Source: Actinomycetes bacterium (GTDB lineage Bacteria; Actinomycetota; Acidimicrobiia; Acidimicrobiales; RAAP-2). Taken from it: 5,725 nucleotides of DNA. Position 1 is the stretch's first letter; each line of letters starts with the position of its first letter. The notes under the pieces were generated by a model, which was not told the DNA's origin, did not search any database, and worked only from the letters and a program-made list of their open reading frames with translations. The stretch covers positions 1 through 5,725 of the forward strand of contig JAJYPU010000121.1 of assembly GCA_021795095.1 (NCBI GenBank). Direction: 5' to 3'. The translations under genes were made by a program, and so were the position numbers. Shown piece after piece: positions 1-5,635 of the stretch.

Positions 1-494
1 CGGTCGAGCGCCCAGGGGTTGGCGACCAGCCCTCCGGTCGCCGACCAGCCGCTCGTGGAGCGCGCCGAGCGGATGTTCGCCCACTGGCTGAGATTCGTGC
101 TGCCCACGATGACCGCGCCCGCGGCGCGCAGCCGCGCGACGAGGGGCGCGTCGCGGGTCGGGCGCCCGAGAAGCGCCGTCGAGCCCGCCGCGCCCGGGAG
201 CCCGATCGCCTCGATGTTGTCCTTGATGACGACGGGCACGCCGTGCAGGGGCCCGAGGATGACGCCGTTCGCGCGTTGCTCGTCGCGCTGCGCGGCGACC
301 GTGCGTGCGCCGTCGTCACGGGCCGCGATCGCGTTGAGCGCCACCGGCGAGCTCGTATCGTCGATCGCGTCGATGCGCTCGAGCAGCACGTCGAGCAGCG
401 CGAGCGATCGCAGGCTTCCGTTCGCGAACTGGTCCATGAGCTCGCCCACCGACAGGTAGGCGAGCGGCGAGCTCGGTTCGTGGGGATCGATCAT
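1..494 (-). CDS. Amidase-signature family amidase (N-terminal part, cut by window edge)
   Basis: This is the first 164 codons of an amidase-signature (AS) enzyme; the rest lies beyond the left edge. AS enzymes hydrolyse amide bonds in the cytosol with a Ser-cisSer-Lys triad. The core begins with GPLHGVPVVIKDN at about residues 81-93, where K91 is the expected catalytic lysine. It continues with GSTALLG (104-110), the stretch ending GSTNLSQWAN (131-140), and STSGW (146-150). The glycine/serine loop with the cis-serine and nucleophile should follow soon after the cut, so activity cannot be judged here. ATG at 494 is preferred because GAGAGGA lies 5 bp upstream; a GTG directly before it (497) would sit too close. 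The stop of the alkyl sulfatase gene is only 21 bp upstream, so the two are probably one operon. The substrate cannot be told: AS members act on aliphatic, aryl and fatty-acid amides as well as on misacylated tRNA. The NLSQWAN/STSGW region looks like a general amidase rather than GatA. Confidence 0.9.
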   Translation of the reverse strand, partial: MIDPHEPSSPLAYLSVGELMDQFANGSLRSLALLDVLLERIDAIDDTSSPVALNAIAARDDGARTVAAQRDEQRANGVILGPLHGVPVVIKDNIEAIGLPGAAGSTALLGRPTRDAPLVARLRAAGAVIVGSTNLSQWANIRSARSTSGWSATGGLVANPWALD

Positions 495-499
495 CACAG

Positions 500-506
500 T
501 CCTCTC
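500..506 (-). promoter_or_regulatory. Ribosome binding site of the amidase
   Basis: On the minus strand GAGAGGA ends 5 bp before the ATG at 494. It supports this ATG over the adjacent in-frame GTG and lies within the 21-bp gap after the sulfatase stop codon, so the amidase can be translated from a shared mRNA. Confidence 0.55.
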
Positions 507-515
507 TTGGTTTCT

Positions 516-2438
516 TTAGGGCAGTACGATCTCGAACCCGAGGTCGAAGTCGTCGAGCAGCGCCGCCCACTCGTCGAGGGATGCGGGGTCGCCGGCCACC
601 TCGATCGCGTGGCGCGCGGCGAGCGCGCGAAGCGTCTCGGCCCCCGAGGCGAAGTTCGCGAATGCCTGGACGGAGGTCGTAACCGAGGCGTCGACGTCGC
701 TCGCACACGCGCCGCGGCGCGCGTGCAGCACGCCGCGGGCGATTTCGACGTACCAGTGCTCGTCGCGGTCGCTGAAGTGCACGGCGAAGCGCCAGGCGCC
801 CACGGCGGCGCGCTCGGCGTCCACGCGCACGCCGATGAGGTCGAAGAGCTGTTCGGGGGAGAGAGCCCGCACGATCCCCGGGGCGAGCCCCCCGCGCGCC
901 AATCCCGCGAGTGGCGTGCCGTTCGCGCGCAGCTCCAGGGCCCCGGTGAGGTAGAAGTCGCGCCACGGACCCGACTCGGCCTGGTAGCCGAGCTGTTCGA
1001 GTGCGTCGGCCTGCAACAGCCGGGCGGCCTCGTGGCCGGGCTCGGCGAAGACCACGTGGTTGAGCACCTCGGCGACCCAGCGGTAGTCGCCCTCGTGCAT
1101 TGAACGCGTCGCGCGTGCGACCACCGCATCGGCGCCGCCCATGTACTCGACGTAGCGCCGCGCCGCCTCGACCGGCGGGTGGGGCTGGAGGTGCGCGGGG
1201 TTCGCGTCGAACCAGCCGAGGTAACGCTGGTAGACGGCTTTGGCGTTGTGCGAGACGGTCCCGTAGTAGCCGCGGTTGAAGAACTCGTCACCGAGCGCGG
1301 CGGGCAGCTCGAGTCGTTCGGCGATCTCGTTCATGGTGTAGCCGTGGTTCGCGAGTCGCATCGTCTGGTCGTGGATGAAGCGGTAGGCGTCTCGCTGACT
1401 GGCGAGGTAGGCCACCAGGTCATCGTGACCGAAGCGGGGCCAGTGGTGGCTCGCAAAGAGCACGTCGCAGTCGCCGCTGAACCGTTCGAGCACCTCGTCG
1501 ATGTACTTGCTCCACTGCAACGCGTCGCGCACCGGGGCGCCGCGCAGCGTGTAGAGGTTGTGCTGGTTCGCCGTGCAGTTCTCCGCCACGCAGAGCGCAC
1601 GGCGATCGGGCAGCACGATATTCATCTCGGCGGGCGCCTCGGTGCCGGGTGTGAGGTGAAAGACGAGACGCACCCCGTCCAGGACGACCGACTCGTCGGT
1701 GGCGGTGACCACGCGCGTCGGCGCGACGAGTTCCGAGGTTCCCATCGCGAGGCCGCGTCCGAGACCCGTGTCCACGTGACCCTGCGCGTCGCGCGCGAGC
1801 AGCACGCCGTACATGTAGCTCGCGCGCCGCACCATCGCGTTGCCGGCGATCACCTGCTCACCGGCGGCCGCGTCGAGGAACCCGGCCGGTGCGAGGACGG
1901 GCACCGAGCCGGACTCGATCGCGGCGCGCTCGACCACCCCGAGCACGCCCCCGTAGTGGTCGACGTGGCTGTGGGTGTAGATGACCGCGTGCACCGCACG
2001 GCCACCCAAGTGCTCGGTGACGAGCTCGAACGCGGCGCTCGCCGTCTCGGCGGTGGTGAGCGGGTCGATCACGACCCAGCCCGTGTCGCCGGCGATGAAG
2101 GTGATATTGGATAGGTCGAGACCCCGCACCTGGTAGACGCCCTCGGTGACCTCGAAGAGCCCGGCGTGACCGTTGAGCCGGGCCTGTCGCCAGAGGCTGG
2201 GGTTCACGGTGTCGGGCGCGTCGAGGGCCGCGGGGTCGTCGACGAAGGCGTAGGCACCGAGGTCCCACACGGCGTGACCCGACGACGCAGCGACGCGGCG
2301 CGCGTCGACGGCGGCGAGTAGCCCCCGCGAGGCGCGCTCGTCGTCGGGGCTCGCGAGCCGCTCGATCTCCTCGCGCACCCGTCGCTGGTGGCGCGCGGTC
2401 ACCGCACTCGCCCCCTTGCGCTGCGCCGATGGTGCCAT
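516..2438 (-). CDS. Alkyl sulfatase, SdsA1/BDS1-type metallo-beta-lactamase fold
   Basis: A 640-residue enzyme that should hydrolyse primary alkyl sulfates (SDS-like esters) to alcohol and sulfate with a dinuclear zinc centre. The N-terminal metallo-beta-lactamase domain (about 95-335) holds THSHVDH with H156, H158, D160 and H161; the other expected ligands are E267, E286 and H331 (ASHHWP). R299 in LYTLRG matches the sulfate-binding arginine. From memory of Pseudomonas SdsA1, all of these fall at a constant offset of 13 residues. The alkyl-sulfatase dimerisation domain (about 380-505) contains NRGYYGT and VYQRYLGW, and an SCP2-like C-terminal domain (about 510-640), thought to bind the alkyl chain, closes the protein. 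The length is close to that of SdsA1 (about 658). No signal peptide is visible, since the N-terminus is polar and basic, so it is probably cytosolic, unlike secreted SdsA1. The open frame continues upstream to 2630, but the ATG at 2438 has GGGAGG 4 bp before it. The gene heads an operon with the amidase and is divergent from the acyl-CoA dehydrogenase. Confidence 0.95.
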   Translation of the reverse strand: MAPSAQRKGASAVTARHQRRVREEIERLASPDDERASRGLLAAVDARRVAASSGHAVWDLGAYAFVDDPAALDAPDTVNPSLWRQARLNGHAGLFEVTEGVYQVRGLDLSNITFIAGDTGWVVIDPLTTAETASAAFELVTEHLGGRAVHAVIYTHSHVDHYGGVLGVVERAAIESGSVPVLAPAGFLDAAAGEQVIAGNAMVRRASYMYGVLLARDAQGHVDTGLGRGLAMGTSELVAPTRVVTATDESVVLDGVRLVFHLTPGTEAPAEMNIVLPDRRALCVAENCTANQHNLYTLRGAPVRDALQWSKYIDEVLERFSGDCDVLFASHHWPRFGHDDLVAYLASQRDAYRFIHDQTMRLANHGYTMNEIAERLELPAALGDEFFNRGYYGTVSHNAKAVYQRYLGWFDANPAHLQPHPPVEAARRYVEYMGGADAVVARATRSMHEGDYRWVAEVLNHVVFAEPGHEAARLLQADALEQLGYQAESGPWRDFYLTGALELRANGTPLAGLARGGLAPGIVRALSPEQLFDLIGVRVDAERAAVGAWRFAVHFSDRDEHWYVEIARGVLHARRGACASDVDASVTTSVQAFANFASGAETLRALAARHAIEVAGDPASLDEWAALLDDFDLGFEIVLP

Positions 2439-2505
2439 GTCGCCTCCCGCTTGCACGGTAGCCGAGCCCGCCGTCGACGTCGGGGCTAGCGTTGGCGCCA
2501 GGACG
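2439..2505. promoter_or_regulatory. Divergent intergenic region between alkyl sulfatase and acyl-CoA dehydrogenase
   Basis: This 67-bp stretch must hold the promoters of both divergent genes unless they start inside each other. On the plus strand TAGCGT (2487-2492) matches the TAnnnT -10 pattern and would start transcription about 7 bp before the dehydrogenase ATG. On the minus strand TACCGT (2460-2455) also fits TAnnnT, but transcription would begin right at the ribosome binding site. Neither has a clear -35 at the usual spacing. The space is small enough that one bound regulator could affect both genes. Confidence 0.4.
2443..2448 (-). promoter_or_regulatory. Strong ribosome binding site of the alkyl sulfatase
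   Basis: GGGAGG on the minus strand lies 4 bp upstream of the ATG at 2438. It fixes the start and rules out the longer frame to 2630, which would overlap the first 125 bp of the dehydrogenase gene. Confidence 0.65.
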
Positions 2506-3687
2506 ATGACGGACGACCTCGGAAACGACCCGCTGGCGGCGATGGCGGCTCCGACACCAATCGATGTGGACGAGTCCGACGAGCGTCGCGCGCCGCTTCG
2601 GGCCTGGCTCGCGGCGCACCCCCACCCCACCGGTCGTGAGCTCGCCGAGGCCGGACTCGTCGCGCCGCAGTGGCCGGCGCCCTGGGGGCGTGGCGCCGAC
2701 GCGGGCTACCAGCTGCTGATCGATGACGAGCTGGCCCGCGCGGGCGTCACGCGCCCGTCCAACCCCATCGGCGTCGGCTGGGCGGGTCCGACACTGCTCT
2801 ACGCGGGCACCGACGCCCAGCGCGCGCGCTGGCTGCCGGGGCTGCTGAGCGGCGAGGAACTGTGGTGCCAGCTCTTCAGTGAGCCCGACGCCGGGAGCGA
2901 CCTCGCGTCACTGACCACGACGGCGCGACGCGACGGCGACGAGTGGGTCGTCACGGGTCAGAAGATCTGGACCAGCTACGCCCACGTCGCCACCTGGGGG
3001 ATCCTGCTCGCGCGCACGGCGAGTGACGGCCCGGCGCACCGCTCGATCAGCTACTTCGTCTGTCCGATGCGCGCGACGGGCGTCACGGTCCGACCCCTCG
3101 TGGACATGACCGGCCTGCACACCTTCAACCAGGTGTTCCTCGACGAGGTGCGCCTCCCGGCCGACCACCTCATCGGTGACCTGAACGACGGCTGGCGCCT
3201 CGCCAAGGTCACCCTCGGCAACGAGCGCGTGTCGTTGTCCGCCGAGGGGGCGCTCTGGGGCCGCGGGCCGACGGCTGCCCAACTCGTCGCGATGGTGCGC
3301 GACCGGGCGATTCCCCACGACGCGGCGCTCACCGACGAGTTGGTGCGTTGCTGGATCGACGGCGAGATCCTGCGCCTGCTGCGTCAGCGTCTCGTCCACG
3401 CCGCCGTCGCCGGTCGCCCACCGGGTCCCGAGACGAGCGTGCGCAAGGCGCTCGCCGACGACCACGGCCAGGTCGTCATGGCGCTCGCCCATCGCCTGGC
3501 CGGCACCGCGGGACTGCTCGCCGGGCGTGGACCGGGCGGCGTCACCGGCGACGAGGGCGCGCTCTGGTCCTACGGCTGGCTCTTCTCGCCCGCGCTCACG
3601 ATCGGCGGCGGGACCTCGATCGTGCAGCGCACCATCATCGCCGAGCGAGTGCTCGGCCTGCCCAAGGAGCCTCAGTCCTCGGCGTAG
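2506..3687 (+). CDS. Acyl-CoA dehydrogenase, FadE type
   Basis: A 393-residue flavoenzyme of the acyl-CoA dehydrogenase family, expected to introduce the alpha-beta double bond into an acyl-CoA in the cytosol and pass electrons to ETF. Recognisable parts are the N-terminal helical domain with GLVAPQWPAPWG (50-61), the family signature FSEPDAGSDLAS (124-135), the flavin-contacting WTS (155-157), GNERVSLS (238-245) and the C-terminal IGGGTS...IIAERVLGLP (366-386). The MCAD catalytic base (E in YEGT) is glycine here (GGGT), and the usual alternative position in helix G, counted from NER, appears to be R253. The RxxFG motif after helix G is also absent. Such divergence occurs in actinobacterial FadE proteins, some of which work as heteromers, but no partner FadE lies in this window. 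The ATG at 2506 has AGGA only 2 bp upstream; ATG 2542 is a possible alternative. The frame opens from 2416, but that would run into the sulfatase gene. The chain length of the substrate is unknown. Confidence 0.93.
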   Translation: MTDDLGNDPLAAMAAPTPIDVDESDERRAPLRAWLAAHPHPTGRELAEAGLVAPQWPAPWGRGADAGYQLLIDDELARAGVTRPSNPIGVGWAGPTLLYAGTDAQRARWLPGLLSGEELWCQLFSEPDAGSDLASLTTTARRDGDEWVVTGQKIWTSYAHVATWGILLARTASDGPAHRSISYFVCPMRATGVTVRPLVDMTGLHTFNQVFLDEVRLPADHLIGDLNDGWRLAKVTLGNERVSLSAEGALWGRGPTAAQLVAMVRDRAIPHDAALTDELVRCWIDGEILRLLRQRLVHAAVAGRPPGPETSVRKALADDHGQVVMALAHRLAGTAGLLAGRGPGGVTGDEGALWSYGWLFSPALTIGGGTSIVQRTIIAERVLGLPKEPQSSA

Positions 3688-4061
3688 CGGGCGGTCGTGA
3701 CGGCGATGGTCGTCGGCACGCTCGTCGCGAAGACCACCAGGAGGCACGAGACCACCAGGAGTGGCGCACCGCGCGTGTGGTCGCGCACGAAGGCGAACTC
3801 GATCATCCCCGCCGAGAGTACGTAGGCGAGCAGTGCCCAGCGGAACACGCGTACGAACGTGCGCCAGGCGAAGTCGCGCTGGCGAACGAGCAGCGCCCAC
3901 GCCGCTGCGAGCGCGAGCACCGAGAGTACGAGCAGCGCCGTCGGCACCGCGAGCGGTGGTCGGCGCGGTGCGTAGGACGCCATCACGATCCCGCCCGCCA
4001 CGACCAGCGCGAGGGCGGTCGTCGCGAGCCAGGCGACGGGCGGGAAGGGCCGTTCGCTCAC
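3672..4061 (-). CDS. Small four-helix membrane protein, unknown function
   Basis: A 129-residue hydrophobic protein with about four predicted transmembrane helices, near residues 9-30, 38-60, 73-92 and 98-120. Basic residues after helices 1 and 2 (APRRPP; VRQRDFAWR) suggest how they are oriented. I recognise no family and see no catalytic or metal-binding motif. It starts with GTG, and the GTGA at 4061-4058 also contains the stop of the upstream membrane-protein gene, which implies translational coupling and perhaps a joint complex. GGTGGG inside the end of that gene, 6 bp before the GTG, could serve as ribosome binding site. The last 16 bp overlap the 3' end of the dehydrogenase gene on the other strand. 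Arguments that it is real: four clean hydrophobic segments and the coupled start. The function is open. Confidence 0.75.
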   Translation of the reverse strand: MSERPFPPVAWLATTALALVVAGGIVMASYAPRRPPLAVPTALLVLSVLALAAAWALLVRQRDFAWRTFVRVFRWALLAYVLSAGMIEFAFVRDHTRGAPLLVVSCLLVVFATSVPTTIAVTTARYAED

Positions 4062-4672
4062 TGCGAGCCCACCCGCGTCATGATCACCAGTGTCGCGACT
4101 TGCATGGCGCCGGTGACCCCGGCTGTGTAGATGAAGCGCTTCATCAGCTGACCGATCCGCTCGGCGTCGGGCGCCGGCTTGTTCATCTCGAAGAGCACCG
4201 CGATGTTGGCGGGCTCGAGGATGCCGAGCGCGATGACGGCCATCACACCGACAACCACGAACGAGACGATCAGCCAGGCGTGATTCACGCTCGACGGCGC
4301 GAGGTTGCCCATCTGCAGCGCCACCTGGAACCCGGCGGCGAGGGTCATCATCACCACCGTCGGCATGATGAGCACCATCTTGGGCATGAAGCGCGACGTG
4401 AACTCAACGCGCGCCGGCAACGAGAGCCGTCCAATGATGGGCCCGAGGACGAGCCCGACGAAGAGGTCGATGGCGGTCCAGAGCCCGCCGCCCACGACGT
4501 GGCAGAAGATGAGCGCCCAACGCCAGTTGCCCGCGACCGCGGCGGCCGTGAAGATGACGGCGAGTCCCACGACCGGCAGTCCGCGCAACGGCACGACCTG
4601 GATATGACGAGCGCCGAGCGGCGCTTGAACACCTTGTGCCTCGTGGACCACGGGACCCCCTTGCTGGGCCAT
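4058..4672 (-). CDS. Five-helix integral membrane protein, unknown function
   Basis: A 204-residue membrane protein if started at ATG 4672. Predicted helices lie near residues 31-48, 51-80, 99-120, 132-161 and 181-198. A histidine inside helix 2 (FCHVVGGGLW, H58), with glycines and a tryptophan after it, resembles the His-containing helices of DUF2269/CopD-like small membrane proteins. That is a loose visual likeness, not an assignment. The start is uncertain. The frame is open upstream to 4804, but that extension is polar and unlike a protein N-terminus. ATG 4672 lacks a Shine-Dalgarno site. GTG 4651 (residue V8) has AAGGGGG 4 bp upstream and a TACGAT -10-like hexamer further up, so it is a real alternative. 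Downstream it is coupled by GTGA to the four-helix protein, and the two probably act together in the cytoplasmic membrane. The gene is divergent from the VOC gene. Confidence 0.8.
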   Translation of the reverse strand: MAQQGGPVVHEAQGVQAPLGARHIQVVPLRGLPVVGLAVIFTAAAVAGNWRWALIFCHVVGGGLWTAIDLFVGLVLGPIIGRLSLPARVEFTSRFMPKMVLIMPTVVMMTLAAGFQVALQMGNLAPSSVNHAWLIVSFVVVGVMAVIALGILEPANIAVLFEMNKPAPDAERIGQLMKRFIYTAGVTGAMQVATLVIMTRVGSQ

Positions 4673-4787
4673 CGTAGAAAAGTTGACGGCTTGACCCGTT
4701 CGCGACGCGCACGACGCGAAGAGTCCTCTCAGAATGGTGGCTTTATCCGTCGACGTGACGCCATCGGGCCTGGTTAACGCGTGCGAC

Positions 4788-4801
4788 ACCACCGACGTGG
4801 T
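4788..4801. repeat. Short inverted repeat, possible operator
   Basis: ACCAC and GTGGT are separated by 4 bp. The dyad lies about 50 bp upstream of the VOC start, and its left arm overlaps the first GCGACACC copy. The size and place would suit a repressor site, but a 5-bp arm in GC-rich DNA can arise by chance. Confidence 0.25.
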
Positions 4802-4838
4802 CACTCGCGACCCGCGACACCGTTACCGTCGGTTCCGC

Positions 4839-4844
4839 GATACT
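4839..4844 (+). promoter_or_regulatory. Candidate -10 element for a leaderless VOC transcript
   Basis: GATACT matches four of six bases of the -10 consensus and ends 6 bp before the ATG at 4851, so transcription would start at or next to the A of the start codon. GCGACA (4814-4819), 19 bp upstream, is a poor -35. There is no proper Shine-Dalgarno site, only GGGG 2 bp before the ATG. Leaderless genes are common in actinobacteria, which makes the reading reasonable but unproven. Confidence 0.35.
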
Positions 4845-4850
4845 GGGGCC

Positions 4851-5612
4851 ATGACGACGATCGACCAACCGGTGCCGGGCACCCCCTGCTGGGTGGACGC
4901 CGCGACGCCCACCCTCGAGGCGCACCAGGCCCTGCAGCGATTCCTCACCGACCTCTACGGCTGGACGTGGCGAGACGGCGACGAAGCGTCCAGCCACTAC
5001 GCCACCGCGACCCACGAGGGCTCGCCGGTGATGGGCCTCTTCGTCGACGAAACGGCGCCGTCGCACCCGACGACCTACTTCGCGACGAGGGACTCCGCCG
5101 CGAGCGTGGCGCGGGTCCGGGACCTCGGCGGTGATGTCACCGTCGGGCCGGTCGAGGTCCCGGGTCTCGGGTGGACGACCATCGTCACCGACCCGGTCGG
5201 TGCCACGCACGGCCTCTGGGAGCCCTTGTCCTTCCCGGGCTTTGGGCGCATGCACGAGCCCGGCGCACCGGGGTGGTTCGACCACGTCTCACGCGACGCC
5301 GAACTCGCCGCGCGCTACTACGTCGGTCTCACCGGCCACTCGGTCATCGAGCCCGAGCCGGGCCTGCGGATCCTCCAACACGAGGGCGGGTGGTTCGCGA
5401 GTGTCACCCAGCCCCAGGTCGAGGAAGCGATGCCCCGGTGGAACCCCGTCTTCGTCGTCGAGCAGCTCGCGCGCACCCTCGAGGTCGTGCGCCGCCACGG
5501 CGGTCTGGTGCTCGTCGAGGAGATGCCGGTGCCGGGCAGTTCGATCAGCGTCTTCCGTGACCCGGTGGTCGGGTCGGTCATGACGGTGATGGCCGCCGGC
5601 GTCCCCGCTTGA
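4851..5612 (+). CDS. Tandem VOC-family protein (glyoxalase/bleomycin-resistance fold)
   Basis: A 253-residue protein made of two vicinal-oxygen-chelate domains. The first runs from about residue 10 to 127: it opens with GTPCWVDAATP, has GWTW (37-40), YFATRD (76-81), the helix ASVARVRDLGG (84-94), and ends with DPVGATHGLWEP (114-125). The second runs from about 138 to 250: APGWFDHVSRD, then FVVEQL and the helix LEVVRRHGG, and ends with DPVVGSVMTV (237-246). This domain order is typical of actinomycete proteins annotated as VOC family, glyoxalase or 'hydroxylase', most of them without a known substrate. The second domain is the more diverged: its DP-turn lacks the GLW that follows in the first. 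I could not identify a full set of metal ligands, so enzyme, binding protein and resistance protein all remain possible. The frame is open from 4734, but homology begins right after ATG 4851. The next gene starts 23 bp downstream. Confidence 0.9.
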   Translation: MTTIDQPVPGTPCWVDAATPTLEAHQALQRFLTDLYGWTWRDGDEASSHYATATHEGSPVMGLFVDETAPSHPTTYFATRDSAASVARVRDLGGDVTVGPVEVPGLGWTTIVTDPVGATHGLWEPLSFPGFGRMHEPGAPGWFDHVSRDAELAARYYVGLTGHSVIEPEPGLRILQHEGGWFASVTQPQVEEAMPRWNPVFVVEQLARTLEVVRRHGGLVLVEEMPVPGSSISVFRDPVVGSVMTVMAAGVPA

Positions 5613-5622
5613 GCCAGCGTGC

Positions 5623-5628
5623 GAGAAT
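5623..5628 (+). promoter_or_regulatory. Candidate -10 element before the dehydrogenase fragment
   Basis: GAGAAT matches four of six -10 consensus bases and ends 7 bp before the ATG at 5636. There is no Shine-Dalgarno sequence between it and the start. It would give a leaderless or nearly leaderless transcript from inside the 23-bp gap; otherwise the gene depends on read-through from the VOC gene. Confidence 0.25.
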
Positions 5629-5635
5629 GGTTCCC

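Larger units (their letters stand above)
4673..4850. promoter_or_regulatory. 178-bp divergent intergenic region with short repeats
   Basis: This is the largest non-coding stretch of the window and lies between the start of the membrane-protein pair and the VOC gene. It contains TTGAC twice, 8 bp apart (4683-4687 and 4691-4695). GCGACACC also occurs twice, 31 bp apart (4783-4790 and 4814-4821). An inverted repeat ACCAC-4 bp-GTGGT spans 4788-4801. A -10-like hexamer sits directly before the VOC gene. Frames extend into it from both genes, but their translations do not look like protein N-termini. I see no small gene of its own and no rho-independent terminator. Confidence 0.45.

Noticed and set aside
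19..1103. Long plus-strand open frames opposite the amidase and sulfatase genes
   Set aside because: They are rich in Arg, Ala and Ser or in Val, Glu and His without domain motifs, as expected for antisense readings of GC-rich genes. The minus-strand frames carry clear family motifs.
1179..2114. 311-residue plus-strand frame opposite the alkyl sulfatase
   Set aside because: It lies wholly over the zinc-binding domain of the sulfatase and has no recognisable fold or ribosome binding site.
516..2438. Reading the metallo-beta-lactamase fold as an antibiotic-resistance enzyme
   Set aside because: The extra glutamate ligands, the LYTLRG motif, the dimerisation domain and the SCP2-like domain all mark an alkyl sulfatase.
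2473..2499. Several 6-bp palindromes (GTCGAC, GACGTC, GCTAGC, GGCGCC) in the divergent region
   Set aside because: Perfect 6-bp palindromes are frequent by chance in GC-rich DNA and they are neither spaced nor repeated like an operator.
2416..2505. Upstream start of the acyl-CoA dehydrogenase at 2416
   Set aside because: It would lie over the sulfatase start and ribosome binding site, and the added residues do not resemble the family N-terminus.
2439..2630. N-terminal extension of the alkyl sulfatase by 64 residues
   Set aside because: It would overlap the dehydrogenase gene, the extension is low in structure, and the strong ribosome binding site lies at 2443-2448.
3348..4777. Plus-strand frames of 260 and 338 residues across the membrane-protein pair
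   Set aside because: The translations are Arg/His-rich and disordered, without motifs. The minus-strand frames give clean transmembrane segments and a coupled start.
4734..4850. Upstream start of the VOC gene at 4734
   Set aside because: The 39 added residues are not VOC-like, and the domain begins directly after ATG 4851.
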